Shown here: positions 27,645-36,516 of the stretch, in pieces | Layout of the letters: each line of letters starts with the position of its first letter | Position numbering within the stretch: position 1 is the first letter of the stretch | NCBI GenBank assembly: GCA_963828015.1 | Contig: CAWHCD010000006.1 | Span: 930,001 to 994,000, forward strand | DNA: 64,000 nucleotides | Direction of reading: 5' to 3' | DNA from: CAVPUA01 sp963828015 | GTDB lineage: Bacteria > Actinomycetota > Actinomycetes > Mycobacteriales > Jatrophihabitantaceae | Program-made: the position numbers and the translations under genes | Notes under the pieces: model-generated | Told to the model about the DNA's origin: nothing | What the model saw: only the letters and a program-made list of their open reading frames with translations | The model's database searches: none

Positions 27645-27912
27645 CGGAACGCCGTCGACCGTCGCCCGGTAGGGCAGCGCCCGGGCGATGACGGAGGCAA
27701 AACCGAGGCCGACGGCCAGCCGGGCGACCCACAGCCCGATCCAGCCGGCGATCCGACCGGTCGAGGTCCAGGACAGCCGACTGCGGCCGCGAGCCCACCA
27801 GGCCGCGCCGAAGGGTGGCTCGGACCGATATTCGCTCGGGTCGTTGTCACTGATTCACCCAAGGGTACGTAACGGGCGGACGCGGACCCGAGCGATCGGT
27901 GACCAGCAGCTC

Positions 27913-30156
27913 TCAGGTGCCGGCATATTCGTGCGGAGGCGGAGGTGTCTCCGGCGCTTCGACTGGGAGCGATTCCTCCGGCGGTTCGACGGACAGCCGC
28001 GGGGTGATGCGATCCAGCCAGCGGGGGAACCACCAGTTGGCCCGACCGAACATGTGCATGAGCGAGGGCACGAGCATGGTACGCAGGATGAACGCGTCGA
28101 GGAACACGGCCGCGGCCAGCCCGAAACCGAAGATCTTGATCGGCCGTCCGGGGCTGATCAGGAAGCCGAGGAACACCGCGATCATGATGAGCGCGGCCGC
28201 CGTGATGATGCCGCCGGTCTCGGCCTGGCCGAAGGTGACGGCCCGCTCGTTGTCCTTGGTGTGGACCCACTCCTCGTGCATTCGACTGACGAGGAACACC
28301 TGGTAGTCCATGGACAGGCCGAACAGAATCGCGAACAGCATGACCGGTATCCAGGCGTCGATCGGTCCACCGGGCCCAGCGCCGATGGCGTCCGAACCCC
28401 AGCCGTACTGGAAGATCGCGACGACCAGCCCGAACGTGGCCGCGGCGGCCAGCAGGTTCATCACGGCCGCGGTCAGCGGGACGACGATGCTGCGGAAGGC
28501 CAGCATGAGCAGGAGGAAGGACAGCAGGACGACGACGCCGATGAACAGCGGCATCTTTCGGCCCAGCACCTTGGCGAAGTCGACGTTGATCGCGGTGTCA
28601 CCGTAGGTGTAGATGCGGTTCGCCGTGCCTTCATAGAGCGGTGGAAGGACGTCATTGCGCAGGTGACGGACCAGTTGGTAGGTCTTCTCCGACTGCGGCG
28701 AGGTCGTCGACTTGAACGTCACGAACGCGACGTTGTCGTTGAGCTTCACCGTGCTGACACTGGTCGGGTCGACTCCCGGAGTGCTGGCCAGCGTCTGGCT
28801 CACCTTGTCCAGATACGCGGGGTCGGAAGCGCCCGGACCGTGCACCACCGCTTCCAGGGTCGAGTTGTAGCCGACGCCGAACTGCGAGCTGATCAGGTCG
28901 TAACCGACCCGGGTCGTCGAGCCGCTCGGATCGCTGCCCTGATCACTCGCCCCGAGCTGCATGGCGAAGAACGGGATCGCGAGGGCGATCATGACGGCCG
29001 CCGACCCGATCGCGACCGGGATCCGACGCCGGGCGATGAACTTGGCCCAGCGGGCCCACCAGCCGGCGGGCTCGTGACTGATGAACTCCCCGGCGCGCAC
29101 CGCGGCCCGCTGCTTTCGCGGCAGGACCTTGGACCCGAACAGGCTCAGCAGCGCGGGCAGCAGGGTGAGTGAGGCCGCCATGGTCAAGCCGACGGCGAAC
29201 GCGGTCGCCACCGCCATGCCGTTGAAGAAGCTCACCCCGAGCGCGATGAGGCCCAGGATGGCGATGCAGACGGTGCAGCCGGCGAAGAGCACGGCGCGGC
29301 CCGAGGTGTTGATGGCCAGCACGATCGACTCGCCCATCGGCACCCCACGGCGCAGATTCCGGCGATGTCGGGTGACGATGAACAAGGCGTAGTCGACGCC
29401 GACGCCGATCACCATCAACTCGGCCAGATAGGGCGTGATGTTCGAGACGTTGATGATGTGGCTGAGGATCTCGATGAGTCCCAGACCACCGACGAGGGCC
29501 ACGGCCGCGCTGGCCAGCGGGAGGACGGTCGCGGCCACCGTGCGGAAGACCAGGGCCAGGATGATCAGCGCGGCCAGGAAGCCGATGAAGACCGAACTAC
29601 CTGACCCCTGGCTCTGGCCGATCCCGTTGAACGCGTTGCCGGTGAACTCGACCTGCAGCGATGAGCTCTGAAACGTCTTGAGCGAGTCGTAGACGTGCTT
29701 GAACTGGGCCGGGTCGTAGTGATTGGCCTGCCAGTTGATCGAGATCAACGCGGTGTCCGAGCCACGCCCCTCGTTGAGCAACTTGGGGTTGCCCGCCGTC
29801 ACCTCGCCAGTGGCGCAGTCGATCGACTGCCACGGGGTGGAGATGAGAACTACGCGATTGCCGGAGCTGCACAGCTTGACCAGCGCGGCCTCGAGCTGCG
29901 GCGGCGCCTCGGTGAAGGCCGAGTTGTCGGTGTTCTTGAGGACGACCGTGCCCTGGGCGCCGTTCTGGTTGTCCAGTCCGGCGCTCTTGAGGATCTTGGC
30001 CACGGCCGCCGTCTCGGTGTGCGGAAGGCTGAACGTGTCCTTATAGGCCGAACCGCCCATCGCGCCGGCGATCCCCTGAGCAGCCACAACCAGCACGAGC
30101 CACCCGATGATCACAAACCACCGTCGACGAATCGCGAACTCTGCAATGGCCTTCAT
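27913..30156 (-). CDS. MMPL/RND-superfamily membrane transporter
   Basis: Protein of 747 residues with two six-helix halves and large extracytoplasmic loops. The N-terminal MKAIAEFAIRRRWFVIIGWL and the MMPL-type ITPYLAELMVIGVGVDYALFI and VMLFAILFGLSMDYQVFLVSRMHEEW segments hold the charged intramembrane residues used for proton coupling. It may export lipids or hydrophobic compounds; the substrate is unknown. It is on the same strand as the metallophosphoesterase (54 to 268 bases away, depending on the true start) and divergent from the SPFH gene. Confidence 0.93.
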   Translation of the reverse strand: MKAIAEFAIRRRWFVIIGWLVLVVAAQGIAGAMGGSAYKDTFSLPHTETAAVAKILKSAGLDNQNGAQGTVVLKNTDNSAFTEAPPQLEAALVKLCSSGNRVVLISTPWQSIDCATGEVTAGNPKLLNEGRGSDTALISINWQANHYDPAQFKHVYDSLKTFQSSSLQVEFTGNAFNGIGQSQGSGSSVFIGFLAALIILALVFRTVAATVLPLASAAVALVGGLGLIEILSHIINVSNITPYLAELMVIGVGVDYALFIVTRHRRNLRRGVPMGESIVLAINTSGRAVLFAGCTVCIAILGLIALGVSFFNGMAVATAFAVGLTMAASLTLLPALLSLFGSKVLPRKQRAAVRAGEFISHEPAGWWARWAKFIARRRIPVAIGSAAVMIALAIPFFAMQLGASDQGSDPSGSTTRVGYDLISSQFGVGYNSTLEAVVHGPGASDPAYLDKVSQTLASTPGVDPTSVSTVKLNDNVAFVTFKSTTSPQSEKTYQLVRHLRNDVLPPLYEGTANRIYTYGDTAINVDFAKVLGRKMPLFIGVVVLLSFLLLMLAFRSIVVPLTAAVMNLLAAAATFGLVVAIFQYGWGSDAIGAGPGGPIDAWIPVMLFAILFGLSMDYQVFLVSRMHEEWVHTKDNERAVTFGQAETGGIITAAALIMIAVFLGFLISPGRPIKIFGFGLAAAVFLDAFILRTMLVPSLMHMFGRANWWFPRWLDRITPRLSVEPPEESLPVEAPETPPPPHEYAGT

Positions 30157-30302
30157 CGGATCTCCCGACTGCTATGTGGACGCTGCCCTCGACGAGTCAG
30201 CCTAACGACTGCCACCGACACCGCGCACGGTATTTAGCCGCACTTGCCCCGATCGCGGCGTGGCGCGCCGGATCCGGCGCGGGGTTGCTAGAGGGTGGTC
30301 TC

Positions 30303-31298
30303 ATGGGTCAGCTGGTCTTTGCGTGCATCTTCGTCGTGCTCGGTGTGGTCGCCGTTGTAGTGACCGGTCGGATGCTTCGCCGCGAGCCCGCGGGGTCTGT
30401 GGGTGACCACGACGAGGTCGCGGCCAACCGCGTGCTGGGGCCGCGGCTGTTCCACTGGGGTGGTTACGCCGCCATCGCGCTGGGTGCACTGATCGGCACT
30501 CTCAGCTGCGTCACCACGGTAGGGACCAAGAACGTCGGCGTGCTCACCACGTTTGGGCGGCCAACCGGCTACCTGCAGAACGGCCTGCATTTGAAGGCGC
30601 CGTGGGAGAACGTCACGGAGCTCAACGACGCCGTGCAAACCGACACCTACGCCTCCGACGGTGGCGCCGCCGGTAAGCAGCAACAAGGTGCGGTGGCCAC
30701 CTGCATCAATGTGCGCATCGCTCGCCAGGGAACGGCCTGCGTGAACGTATCCATCCGTTGGCAGATCCGCCCGACCGGCGTCGACTATCTCTTCCGCAAC
30801 TACAAGGACAACGACGCGATCACCGACAACCTGGTGCTCCGCGACCTGCAGAGCGCGATGAACGAAGCGTTCGCCACCTACGACCCCCTGGGCATCGACC
30901 AGAACGGCCTGAGCACGAACCAACCCCTGAACGCCGCGAGCGGGTCAAGCCTGTCCAGCCAGGTCCACGCGCAGATGGTGTCCGAGATCGGCACCTGGAT
31001 CGACGTGCAAACCGTGAGCATCCCGCTGCTGAACTTCGACAGCGCGACTCAGGACAAGATCAACCAGCTGCAGCAGCAGGTGGCCGCGACCCGCGTTGCT
31101 ACGCAGGCCCAGCTGACCGCGCAGGGCCAGGCGGCGGCCAATCAGGCCCTCGCCGCGTCCGTCAGCAATGACCCGAACGTGCTCACCGACAAGTGCCTCA
31201 ACATTCTGAAGGAGGCCGTCGACAAGGGTCAGGCGCTGCCGGCCGGCTTCAGCTGCTTCGCCAACTCCACCGCCACCGTCGCCGTTACCGGCAAGTAG
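30303..31298 (+). CDS. SPFH/Band 7 (prohibitin-like) membrane protein
   Basis: Protein of 331 residues. Membrane segments are VFACIFVVLGVVAVVVTG and YAAIALGALIGTLSCVTTVG. An SPFH/Band 7 domain follows (VGTKNVGVLTTFGRPTGYL, RWQIRPTGVDYLFRNY). A coiled-coil C-terminus rich in Gln and Ala (QQQVAATRVATQAQLTAQGQ) then gives oligomerisation. The ATG at 30303 has a GAGGGTGG site; an upstream frame extension was rejected. Such proteins scaffold membrane microdomains and modulate proteases. Divergent from the MMPL transporter. Confidence 0.85.
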   Translation: MGQLVFACIFVVLGVVAVVVTGRMLRREPAGSVGDHDEVAANRVLGPRLFHWGGYAAIALGALIGTLSCVTTVGTKNVGVLTTFGRPTGYLQNGLHLKAPWENVTELNDAVQTDTYASDGGAAGKQQQGAVATCINVRIARQGTACVNVSIRWQIRPTGVDYLFRNYKDNDAITDNLVLRDLQSAMNEAFATYDPLGIDQNGLSTNQPLNAASGSSLSSQVHAQMVSEIGTWIDVQTVSIPLLNFDSATQDKINQLQQQVAATRVATQAQLTAQGQAAANQALAASVSNDPNVLTDKCLNILKEAVDKGQALPAGFSCFANSTATVAVTGK

Positions 31299-31321
31299 GG
31301 CCGGCTCGGCCGTGGCCGCGA

Positions 31322-32251
31322 CTAACTAACCAGGCTGTCGATCTCGGTATACGAGGGTGCCGAACCGATGAGCATGCGACTCGATTGACCATCGACGCCG
31401 ACTGGAATCTCGCCGGCCACGGTAATTCGGCGAACCTCGCGGGGATGCTGGCCGAAGTCGGCGATCGCGTAATGCTGGGTCGAACGGTTGTCCCAGATCA
31501 CCACGTCGCCCTGGGTCCACTTCCACCGCACCGTGTTCTCCAGCCGGGTGATCCGGCTCTGGAGCAGACCCACCAAGGCATTGGAGTCCAGGGTGTTGAA
31601 GCCGACCAGCGACTTGACGAAGTGCCCGAGCAGCAGCGACCGCTCGCCGGTCTCCGGGTGGATGCGCACGACCGGGTGCTCGGCCTCGTAGCGAACGGAG
31701 GCGACCTTCTTCATCCGGTCGTCGTCGCGGAACTGCCCGTTCTCGCCGTACGCGGCATAGTCGTACAGGTTCGTGTGAATGGCTCGAGCCTCATCGGCCA
31801 GCGCCCGAAGTGGGGCCGGCAGCGCCTCATAGGCCGCGATGGTGCTCGCGAAGCAGGTGTCTCCCCCGTACGGCGGGATGGTGACGCCACGGAGCACGCT
31901 GATCGATGGCGGACGGTCGACAAAGGTCACGTCGGTATGCCAGCTGTTGGCCGCCATTCCGTTGATCGCGGCGACGTTGAGCACCTTGCTCGAACCGTCG
32001 TTCACGATCGGGTGCGACAGCGTGGTCGGTCCGAGCAGGTTGGCGAAGGCCAGGTGTTCGGCATCGTCGAGATGCTGCTGGCCGCGGAAGAAGACGACCC
32101 GGTGCTCCAGCAACGCGCTGCGAATGATGCCGGTGGCTTCCGCGCCGATGTCACCCCCGAGCCGGACGCCCTCGATGAGTGCCCCGATTCGTCCGCCCAG
32201 CCGCTGCACGGTGATCCCGGACGTCACGTCACCTTCGCCGCTCATCGCCAA
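31322..32251 (-). CDS. TauD/TfdA-family 2-oxoglutarate-dependent dioxygenase
   Basis: Non-heme iron dioxygenase of 309 residues. The iron ligands are His and Asp of NSWHTDVTF and the distal His in WDNRSTQHYAIADF, with the 2-oxoglutarate Arg in REVRRITVAG. The substrate is unknown; family members oxidise taurine, alkyl sulfates, herbicides and other acids. It lies four bases downstream of an SDR gene on the same strand, so they are one transcription unit. Confidence 0.9.
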   Translation of the reverse strand: MAMSGEGDVTSGITVQRLGGRIGALIEGVRLGGDIGAEATGIIRSALLEHRVVFFRGQQHLDDAEHLAFANLLGPTTLSHPIVNDGSSKVLNVAAINGMAANSWHTDVTFVDRPPSISVLRGVTIPPYGGDTCFASTIAAYEALPAPLRALADEARAIHTNLYDYAAYGENGQFRDDDRMKKVASVRYEAEHPVVRIHPETGERSLLLGHFVKSLVGFNTLDSNALVGLLQSRITRLENTVRWKWTQGDVVIWDNRSTQHYAIADFGQHPREVRRITVAGEIPVGVDGQSSRMLIGSAPSYTEIDSLVS

Positions 32252-32255
32252 CTCC

Positions 32256-33020
32256 TCAGGGGAACCGCTCGGCCAGTTTGACCGGGGAGGACGAACGCAA
32301 GGTTATCTCGCTCGCTTCGATGTCGGGGTGATCGAGGAGGATGCCCAGGAAATCCGAGAGGAACGCGCCCAGATCCACCGCCTGCATCGGACGTTCCTGC
32401 AGGAAGCCGCGCGCCCCCATCTGGCGGATGATCTCCTGCCGCAGTTCCGGGTTTCCATGGTGTTGCTCCCGGTAGCTCACTCCGGCCGTCGTTCCGATCA
32501 CCACCGGACAGAACCGGAACTGCGGCTGCTCGATCTGCCAGCCTCGAATCATCGATTCCAGCGCCGACTTGCTCGCGGCGTAGCTGGCCATCCCGTACTG
32601 CTCCGCCTTGGTCACGACAGAGGACAGGTAGGCGACCACGGCTCCCGGCGACAGGCTCGGCAGCGCCGCCTTGGTCAGCTCGGCCGCCCCGATCACGATC
32701 GAGCGGAACTGCGCCTCCCAGTCCTCGACCGTGGTCGCCTCCAGCAGCAGTTGATAGCCCGGCGCGGGTGTGAAGAAGACGGCGTCCAACCCGGTCAGGG
32801 CCTGGACGGCTTCGGCCACGATGCGCCGGCAGTCCGCCGAGCTGGTCACGTCTCCGACGATCGCGGTCGCGTCGGGCCCACACTCGCGCGCTGCGGCCTC
32901 CACGCCCTCGCGGCTGCGGGCCACGAGGGCGACCCGCGCACCGCGCGCGCTGGCCGCAAGAGCGAAACCCCGCCCCACACCTGATGAGGCCCCCACGACC
33001 AGAACTCGCTTGTTCTTCAT
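32256..33020 (-). CDS. SDR-family oxidoreductase
   Basis: Short-chain dehydrogenase of 254 residues with the cofactor motif VLVVGASSGVGRGFALAASA, DVTSSADC, the catalytic Ser in YLSSVV and the Tyr/Lys in SYAASKSALE. The C-terminal loop has been altered relative to classical SDRs. Upstream of, and almost touching, the TauD-type gene, suggesting a two-step oxidation. Substrate unknown. Confidence 0.88.
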   Translation of the reverse strand: MKNKRVLVVGASSGVGRGFALAASARGARVALVARSREGVEAAARECGPDATAIVGDVTSSADCRRIVAEAVQALTGLDAVFFTPAPGYQLLLEATTVEDWEAQFRSIVIGAAELTKAALPSLSPGAVVAYLSSVVTKAEQYGMASYAASKSALESMIRGWQIEQPQFRFCPVVIGTTAGVSYREQHHGNPELRQEIIRQMGARGFLQERPMQAVDLGAFLSDFLGILLDHPDIEASEITLRSSSPVKLAERFP

Positions 33021-33112
33021 TCAGCCCTCAATCTCTAGATCTCCTATCGCCCGACGGCGACGAACGCAGCTCTCACTATTGCGGTAGGCGCGTCGTCGCC
33101 TAGGTTGGGGCG

Positions 33113-34180
33113 GTGGATCTGCCCGTCATGCCCCCCGTCGCCCCCATGTTGGCCAAGTCGGTGCCGACGATCCCGGCCGGCGCGTCCTACGAGCCGAAGT
33201 GGGACGGCTTCCGGTCGATCATCTTCCGCGACGGTGACGAGGTGGAGTTCGGCAGCCGCAACGAACGCCCGCTGACCCGCTACTTCCCCGAGCTGATCGA
33301 GGCGGTGAAGGCCCAGCTGCCACCCCGCTGTGTCATCGACGGCGAGATCGTCATCGCCACCGACGCCGGCCTGGACTTCGAGGCGCTGCAACAACGCATT
33401 CACCCGGCCGACTCGCGCGTTCGCATGCTGAGCGAGAAGACACCGGCCTCCTTCATCGCCTTCGACCTGCTGGCCCTGGAGCAGACCGACTACACCGCCC
33501 GGCCCTTCGCCGAGCGACGTGCCGCGCTGGAGGCGGCGCTGGCCACCGCGGAGGCCCCGATCCATCTGACTCCCGCGACCCGCGACGTCGACGAGGCGCA
33601 GCGCTGGTTCACCGAGTTCGAGGGCGCCGGCCTGGACGGTGTCGTCGCCAAGCCACTCGACGGCGCCTACCAGCCCGACAAGCGGGTGATGTTCAAGATC
33701 AAGCACGAACGCACGGCCGACTGCGTGGTCGCCGGTTACCGGTTGCACAAGAGCGGGTCCGACGCGGTCGGATCCTTGATGCTCGGGCTCTACAACGCCG
33801 AGGGCGCTCTGGCTTCGGTCGGCGTGATCGGTGCCTTCCCGATGGCTCGCCGGCGCGAGCTACTGGTCGAGCTCGAGCCACTCGTCACCGACTTCGAGGA
33901 CCACCCCTGGAACTGGGCCGCCCACGAGGCCGGCGAGCGAACTCCGCGCAAGGGCGAGGGTTCCCGCTGGAACGGTGGCAAGGACCTCTCCTTCGTGCCC
34001 TTGCGGCCGGAGTTGGTCGTCGAGGTCCGCTACGACCACATGGAGGGGGAGCGCTTTCGGCATACCGCCCAGTTCAACCGCTGGCGACCCGATCGCGACC
34101 CGCGCTCGTGCACCTACGAGCAACTCGACGCACCGGCGACATATGGCCTTGGCGACATCGTGCCCGGTTTGGGGGCCTAG
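33113..34180 (+). CDS. ligC: ATP-dependent DNA ligase (LigC-type)
   Basis: Two-domain ATP-dependent DNA ligase of 355 residues. The adenylation Lys29 is in YEPKWDGFRS, followed by motif III (SFIAFDLLAL), motif IV (GLDGVVAKPL) and motif V (VMFKIKHERTADCVV). A C-terminal OB domain ends with FNRWRPDRDP. The length matches the small accessory LigC group of actinobacteria rather than the large LigD fusion; no Ku or polymerase gene is adjacent. Start GTG. Confidence 0.9.
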   Translation: MDLPVMPPVAPMLAKSVPTIPAGASYEPKWDGFRSIIFRDGDEVEFGSRNERPLTRYFPELIEAVKAQLPPRCVIDGEIVIATDAGLDFEALQQRIHPADSRVRMLSEKTPASFIAFDLLALEQTDYTARPFAERRAALEAALATAEAPIHLTPATRDVDEAQRWFTEFEGAGLDGVVAKPLDGAYQPDKRVMFKIKHERTADCVVAGYRLHKSGSDAVGSLMLGLYNAEGALASVGVIGAFPMARRRELLVELEPLVTDFEDHPWNWAAHEAGERTPRKGEGSRWNGGKDLSFVPLRPELVVEVRYDHMEGERFRHTAQFNRWRPDRDPRSCTYEQLDAPATYGLGDIVPGLGA

Positions 34181-34220
34181 CTCAGCTTCGCCCCCAGGTG
34201 CCTTGAGTAGCCTGCAGCGC

Positions 34221-35789
34221 ATGCCCTCGCACCGCACGAACACCGTTCGGTGCTTCGTCCTCCTCAGCGCCGTCGTCCTGGTCCTGGCCGGCTGCACCTC
34301 GGTCATCACCGCCAGTGGTAGCCGGTCCACGCCCGCCAGCGGCAGCTCGACGCCGGCGACGAGCACGGCCACGATCGCGTTCAGCGACTGTTCCAAGCTG
34401 TTCGACATCAACTCACTCGACCTGCCGGCCAAGCGGGCGAAAACGCTGCAGATCTTCTGCGGCAAGCTTGCCGTGCCGCTCAACTACAACGACCCGACCA
34501 GTCGCAAGATCAACATTGAGGTCCTGAAGGTTCACGACACGACGGTGCCGAAGAAGGCCGGCGACCTGCTGATGAACCCCGGCGGACCGGGCGTCCCCGG
34601 GCTGACACTGCCGTTGGATCTGCTGTCGAACCTGTCCGATTCGATCATCGACAACTTCGATCTCATCGGTTTCGACCCGCGCGGGGTGGAGTTGTCCAGC
34701 CCGATCTCGTGCATCAGCAACGCCACCAAGGACGCGCTGATCGCGGCCAACCCCGACGTCCGGACCGCGGCCGGCTTTGCCGCAGCCAAGGCCCAGCAGG
34801 CCGCGGTCGCCGCGGGCTGCTCGGCCAAGTACGGGGCCAGCCTGCCGTTCTACAACACCCTGTTCACCGCCATGGACATGGAGCAGATCCGGTTGGCGCT
34901 CGGCGACCCGCAGCTGAACTACCTAGGCTTCTCCTACGGCACCGAACTGGGCGCGGTCTACGCCCACCTCTACCCCAAGACCATCCGCGTCGCCGTGCTC
35001 GACGGGGCTGTCGACCCGCTGGCCGATCCCATCTCCGCCTCCGCCGCACAACTACAGGGCTTCGAGTCGGAGTTCGACGATTTCGCCGCCGACTGTCTGA
35101 CCCGCCCGTCCTGCGCGGTTCTCGGCAACCCGCGGCAAGTAGTCGAGCAGCTCGTCGCCAAGGCCGACGTCACCCCGATCAAGAGTGACAAGGCCGGAGA
35201 GACGCGGGCCGCGACGGGTGGCGACATCCTGTACGGCGTGCTGTCCGCGCTCTATACGACCGACACGTGGCCCACGCTCGGCGATGCCATCGTGCAGGCC
35301 GAGAAGGGCGACTCACAGGGGTTGCTGGCGCTGTCGGACCAGTACAACGAGCGGCAGGACAACGGAGCGTTCACCAACTCCATCGACGCCACCACCACGA
35401 TCGGGTGCAACGACTCCCCTGCCGGCCCGACCGATGCCCAGATCTCCAGCACCGCCGCGGTGTGGGCCGTGCAGTACCCGATGTTCGGCCTGTGGAGCGC
35501 GGCGTCGCTGTTCACCTGCCAGGCCTGGCAGGCGGCGCGCACCGTTCCCCCGGTCGAGAGCGCGGTCGGATCGGCCCCGATCCTGGTCGTCGGCGGCACG
35601 CACGACCCGGCGACGCCCTATCAGGGGGCGGTGAACCTGGCCAAGACGCTGACCACCGGACAGGTGCTCACCTGGCAGGGCTTCGGGCACACCGCGTACG
35701 GGCGGGGCAGCAGCTGCATCGACAACGCGGTGAACACCTACCTCGTATCGACGCAGATGCCCCCGGCCGGCACCGTCTGCCCGGCGTGA
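34221..35789 (+). CDS. Exported alpha/beta-hydrolase lipoprotein with C-terminal TAP-like domain
   Basis: Serine hydrolase of 522 residues, likely an extracytoplasmic tripeptidyl aminopeptidase-type enzyme. A lipoprotein signal ends in LVLAGCTSV. The nucleophile elbow is LGFSYGTELGA, preceded by the oxyanion motif MNPGGPGVPG. The C-terminal TAP-like domain carries THDPATPYQGA (acid) and GHTAYGRGSSC (histidine). The ATG at 34221 begins the signal peptide. The next hydrolase gene overlaps its stop by four bases. Confidence 0.9.
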   Translation: MPSHRTNTVRCFVLLSAVVLVLAGCTSVITASGSRSTPASGSSTPATSTATIAFSDCSKLFDINSLDLPAKRAKTLQIFCGKLAVPLNYNDPTSRKINIEVLKVHDTTVPKKAGDLLMNPGGPGVPGLTLPLDLLSNLSDSIIDNFDLIGFDPRGVELSSPISCISNATKDALIAANPDVRTAAGFAAAKAQQAAVAAGCSAKYGASLPFYNTLFTAMDMEQIRLALGDPQLNYLGFSYGTELGAVYAHLYPKTIRVAVLDGAVDPLADPISASAAQLQGFESEFDDFAADCLTRPSCAVLGNPRQVVEQLVAKADVTPIKSDKAGETRAATGGDILYGVLSALYTTDTWPTLGDAIVQAEKGDSQGLLALSDQYNERQDNGAFTNSIDATTTIGCNDSPAGPTDAQISSTAAVWAVQYPMFGLWSAASLFTCQAWQAARTVPPVESAVGSAPILVVGGTHDPATPYQGAVNLAKTLTTGQVLTWQGFGHTAYGRGSSCIDNAVNTYLVSTQMPPAGTVCPA

Positions 35790-36487
35790 GCGAGCCCTAC
35801 CTGCACGTCGATCGAACGCCCGTGACTGCGGCGGCGATCGCCCTGGTGCTGCACGGCGGCCAGGCCAGGAGCACGGCCACCGTCCGGCCGTGGTCCGTTC
35901 CGGCGGCGCGCATGCTCCCGTTCGCACGTGCGCTGCGGCACGCCGGCGCCGGCCAGGGTCTGGTCGTGGCCCGGCTGCGCTACCGGGAACGTGGGTGGAA
36001 CGGCCCGGCGCAGTCCCCGGTACCCGACGCGCGGTGGGCGATCACCGAGTTGGCCGAACGCTTCCCGGGCCTCCCGGTCGGACTGATCGGGCATTCCATG
36101 GGCGGGCGGACCGCGATCTATGCCGCCGACGAGCCGAATGTGGCGTCCGTGGTCGGCCTGGCCCCCTGGATCGAACCCGGTGACCCCATCGAACCCCTGC
36201 GCGGACGTAAGGTCTTGATCGCGCACGGCGATGCCGACCGGATCACCGATCCCGCCGCTTCAGCCGACTTCACCAGCCGACTGCGGTCGATCACGGATTC
36301 GGCCGCATATGTGAACATTGCCGGCGGCAAGCACGCGATGCTGGCCCGGGCCCGGGTGTGGCACGAGCTTGCCGCTGAGTTCACGACCACGGCACTATTC
36401 GGTAAGACTGAGAACGGAACCAACGACGCCGTCGTTGCGAACGTAGTGGCGAAGGCCCTAGCGGGGCAGCCGATCCTGGCGCTCTGA
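35786..36487 (+). CDS. Alpha/beta-hydrolase family protein
   Basis: Cytoplasmic hydrolase of 233 residues. The strand ALVLHGGQARS leads to the oxyanion site, the nucleophile is GLIGHSMGGRTA, the acid lies in LIAHGDADRIT and the histidine in IAGGKHAMLAR. The GTG overlaps the previous TGA, so the two hydrolases are translationally coupled. It has no signal peptide, unlike its partner. Substrate unknown. Confidence 0.85.
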   Translation: MSEPYLHVDRTPVTAAAIALVLHGGQARSTATVRPWSVPAARMLPFARALRHAGAGQGLVVARLRYRERGWNGPAQSPVPDARWAITELAERFPGLPVGLIGHSMGGRTAIYAADEPNVASVVGLAPWIEPGDPIEPLRGRKVLIAHGDADRITDPAASADFTSRLRSITDSAAYVNIAGGKHAMLARARVWHELAAEFTTTALFGKTENGTNDAVVANVVAKALAGQPILAL

Positions 36488-36516
36488 CCGCCGACGGTGC
36501 GAGGAAGGAGGCGACA

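Noticed and set aside
27688..29172. 494-codon plus-strand open frame opposite the MMPL transporter
   Set aside because: Antisense shadow; low-complexity Arg/Asp/His-rich composition and no domain.
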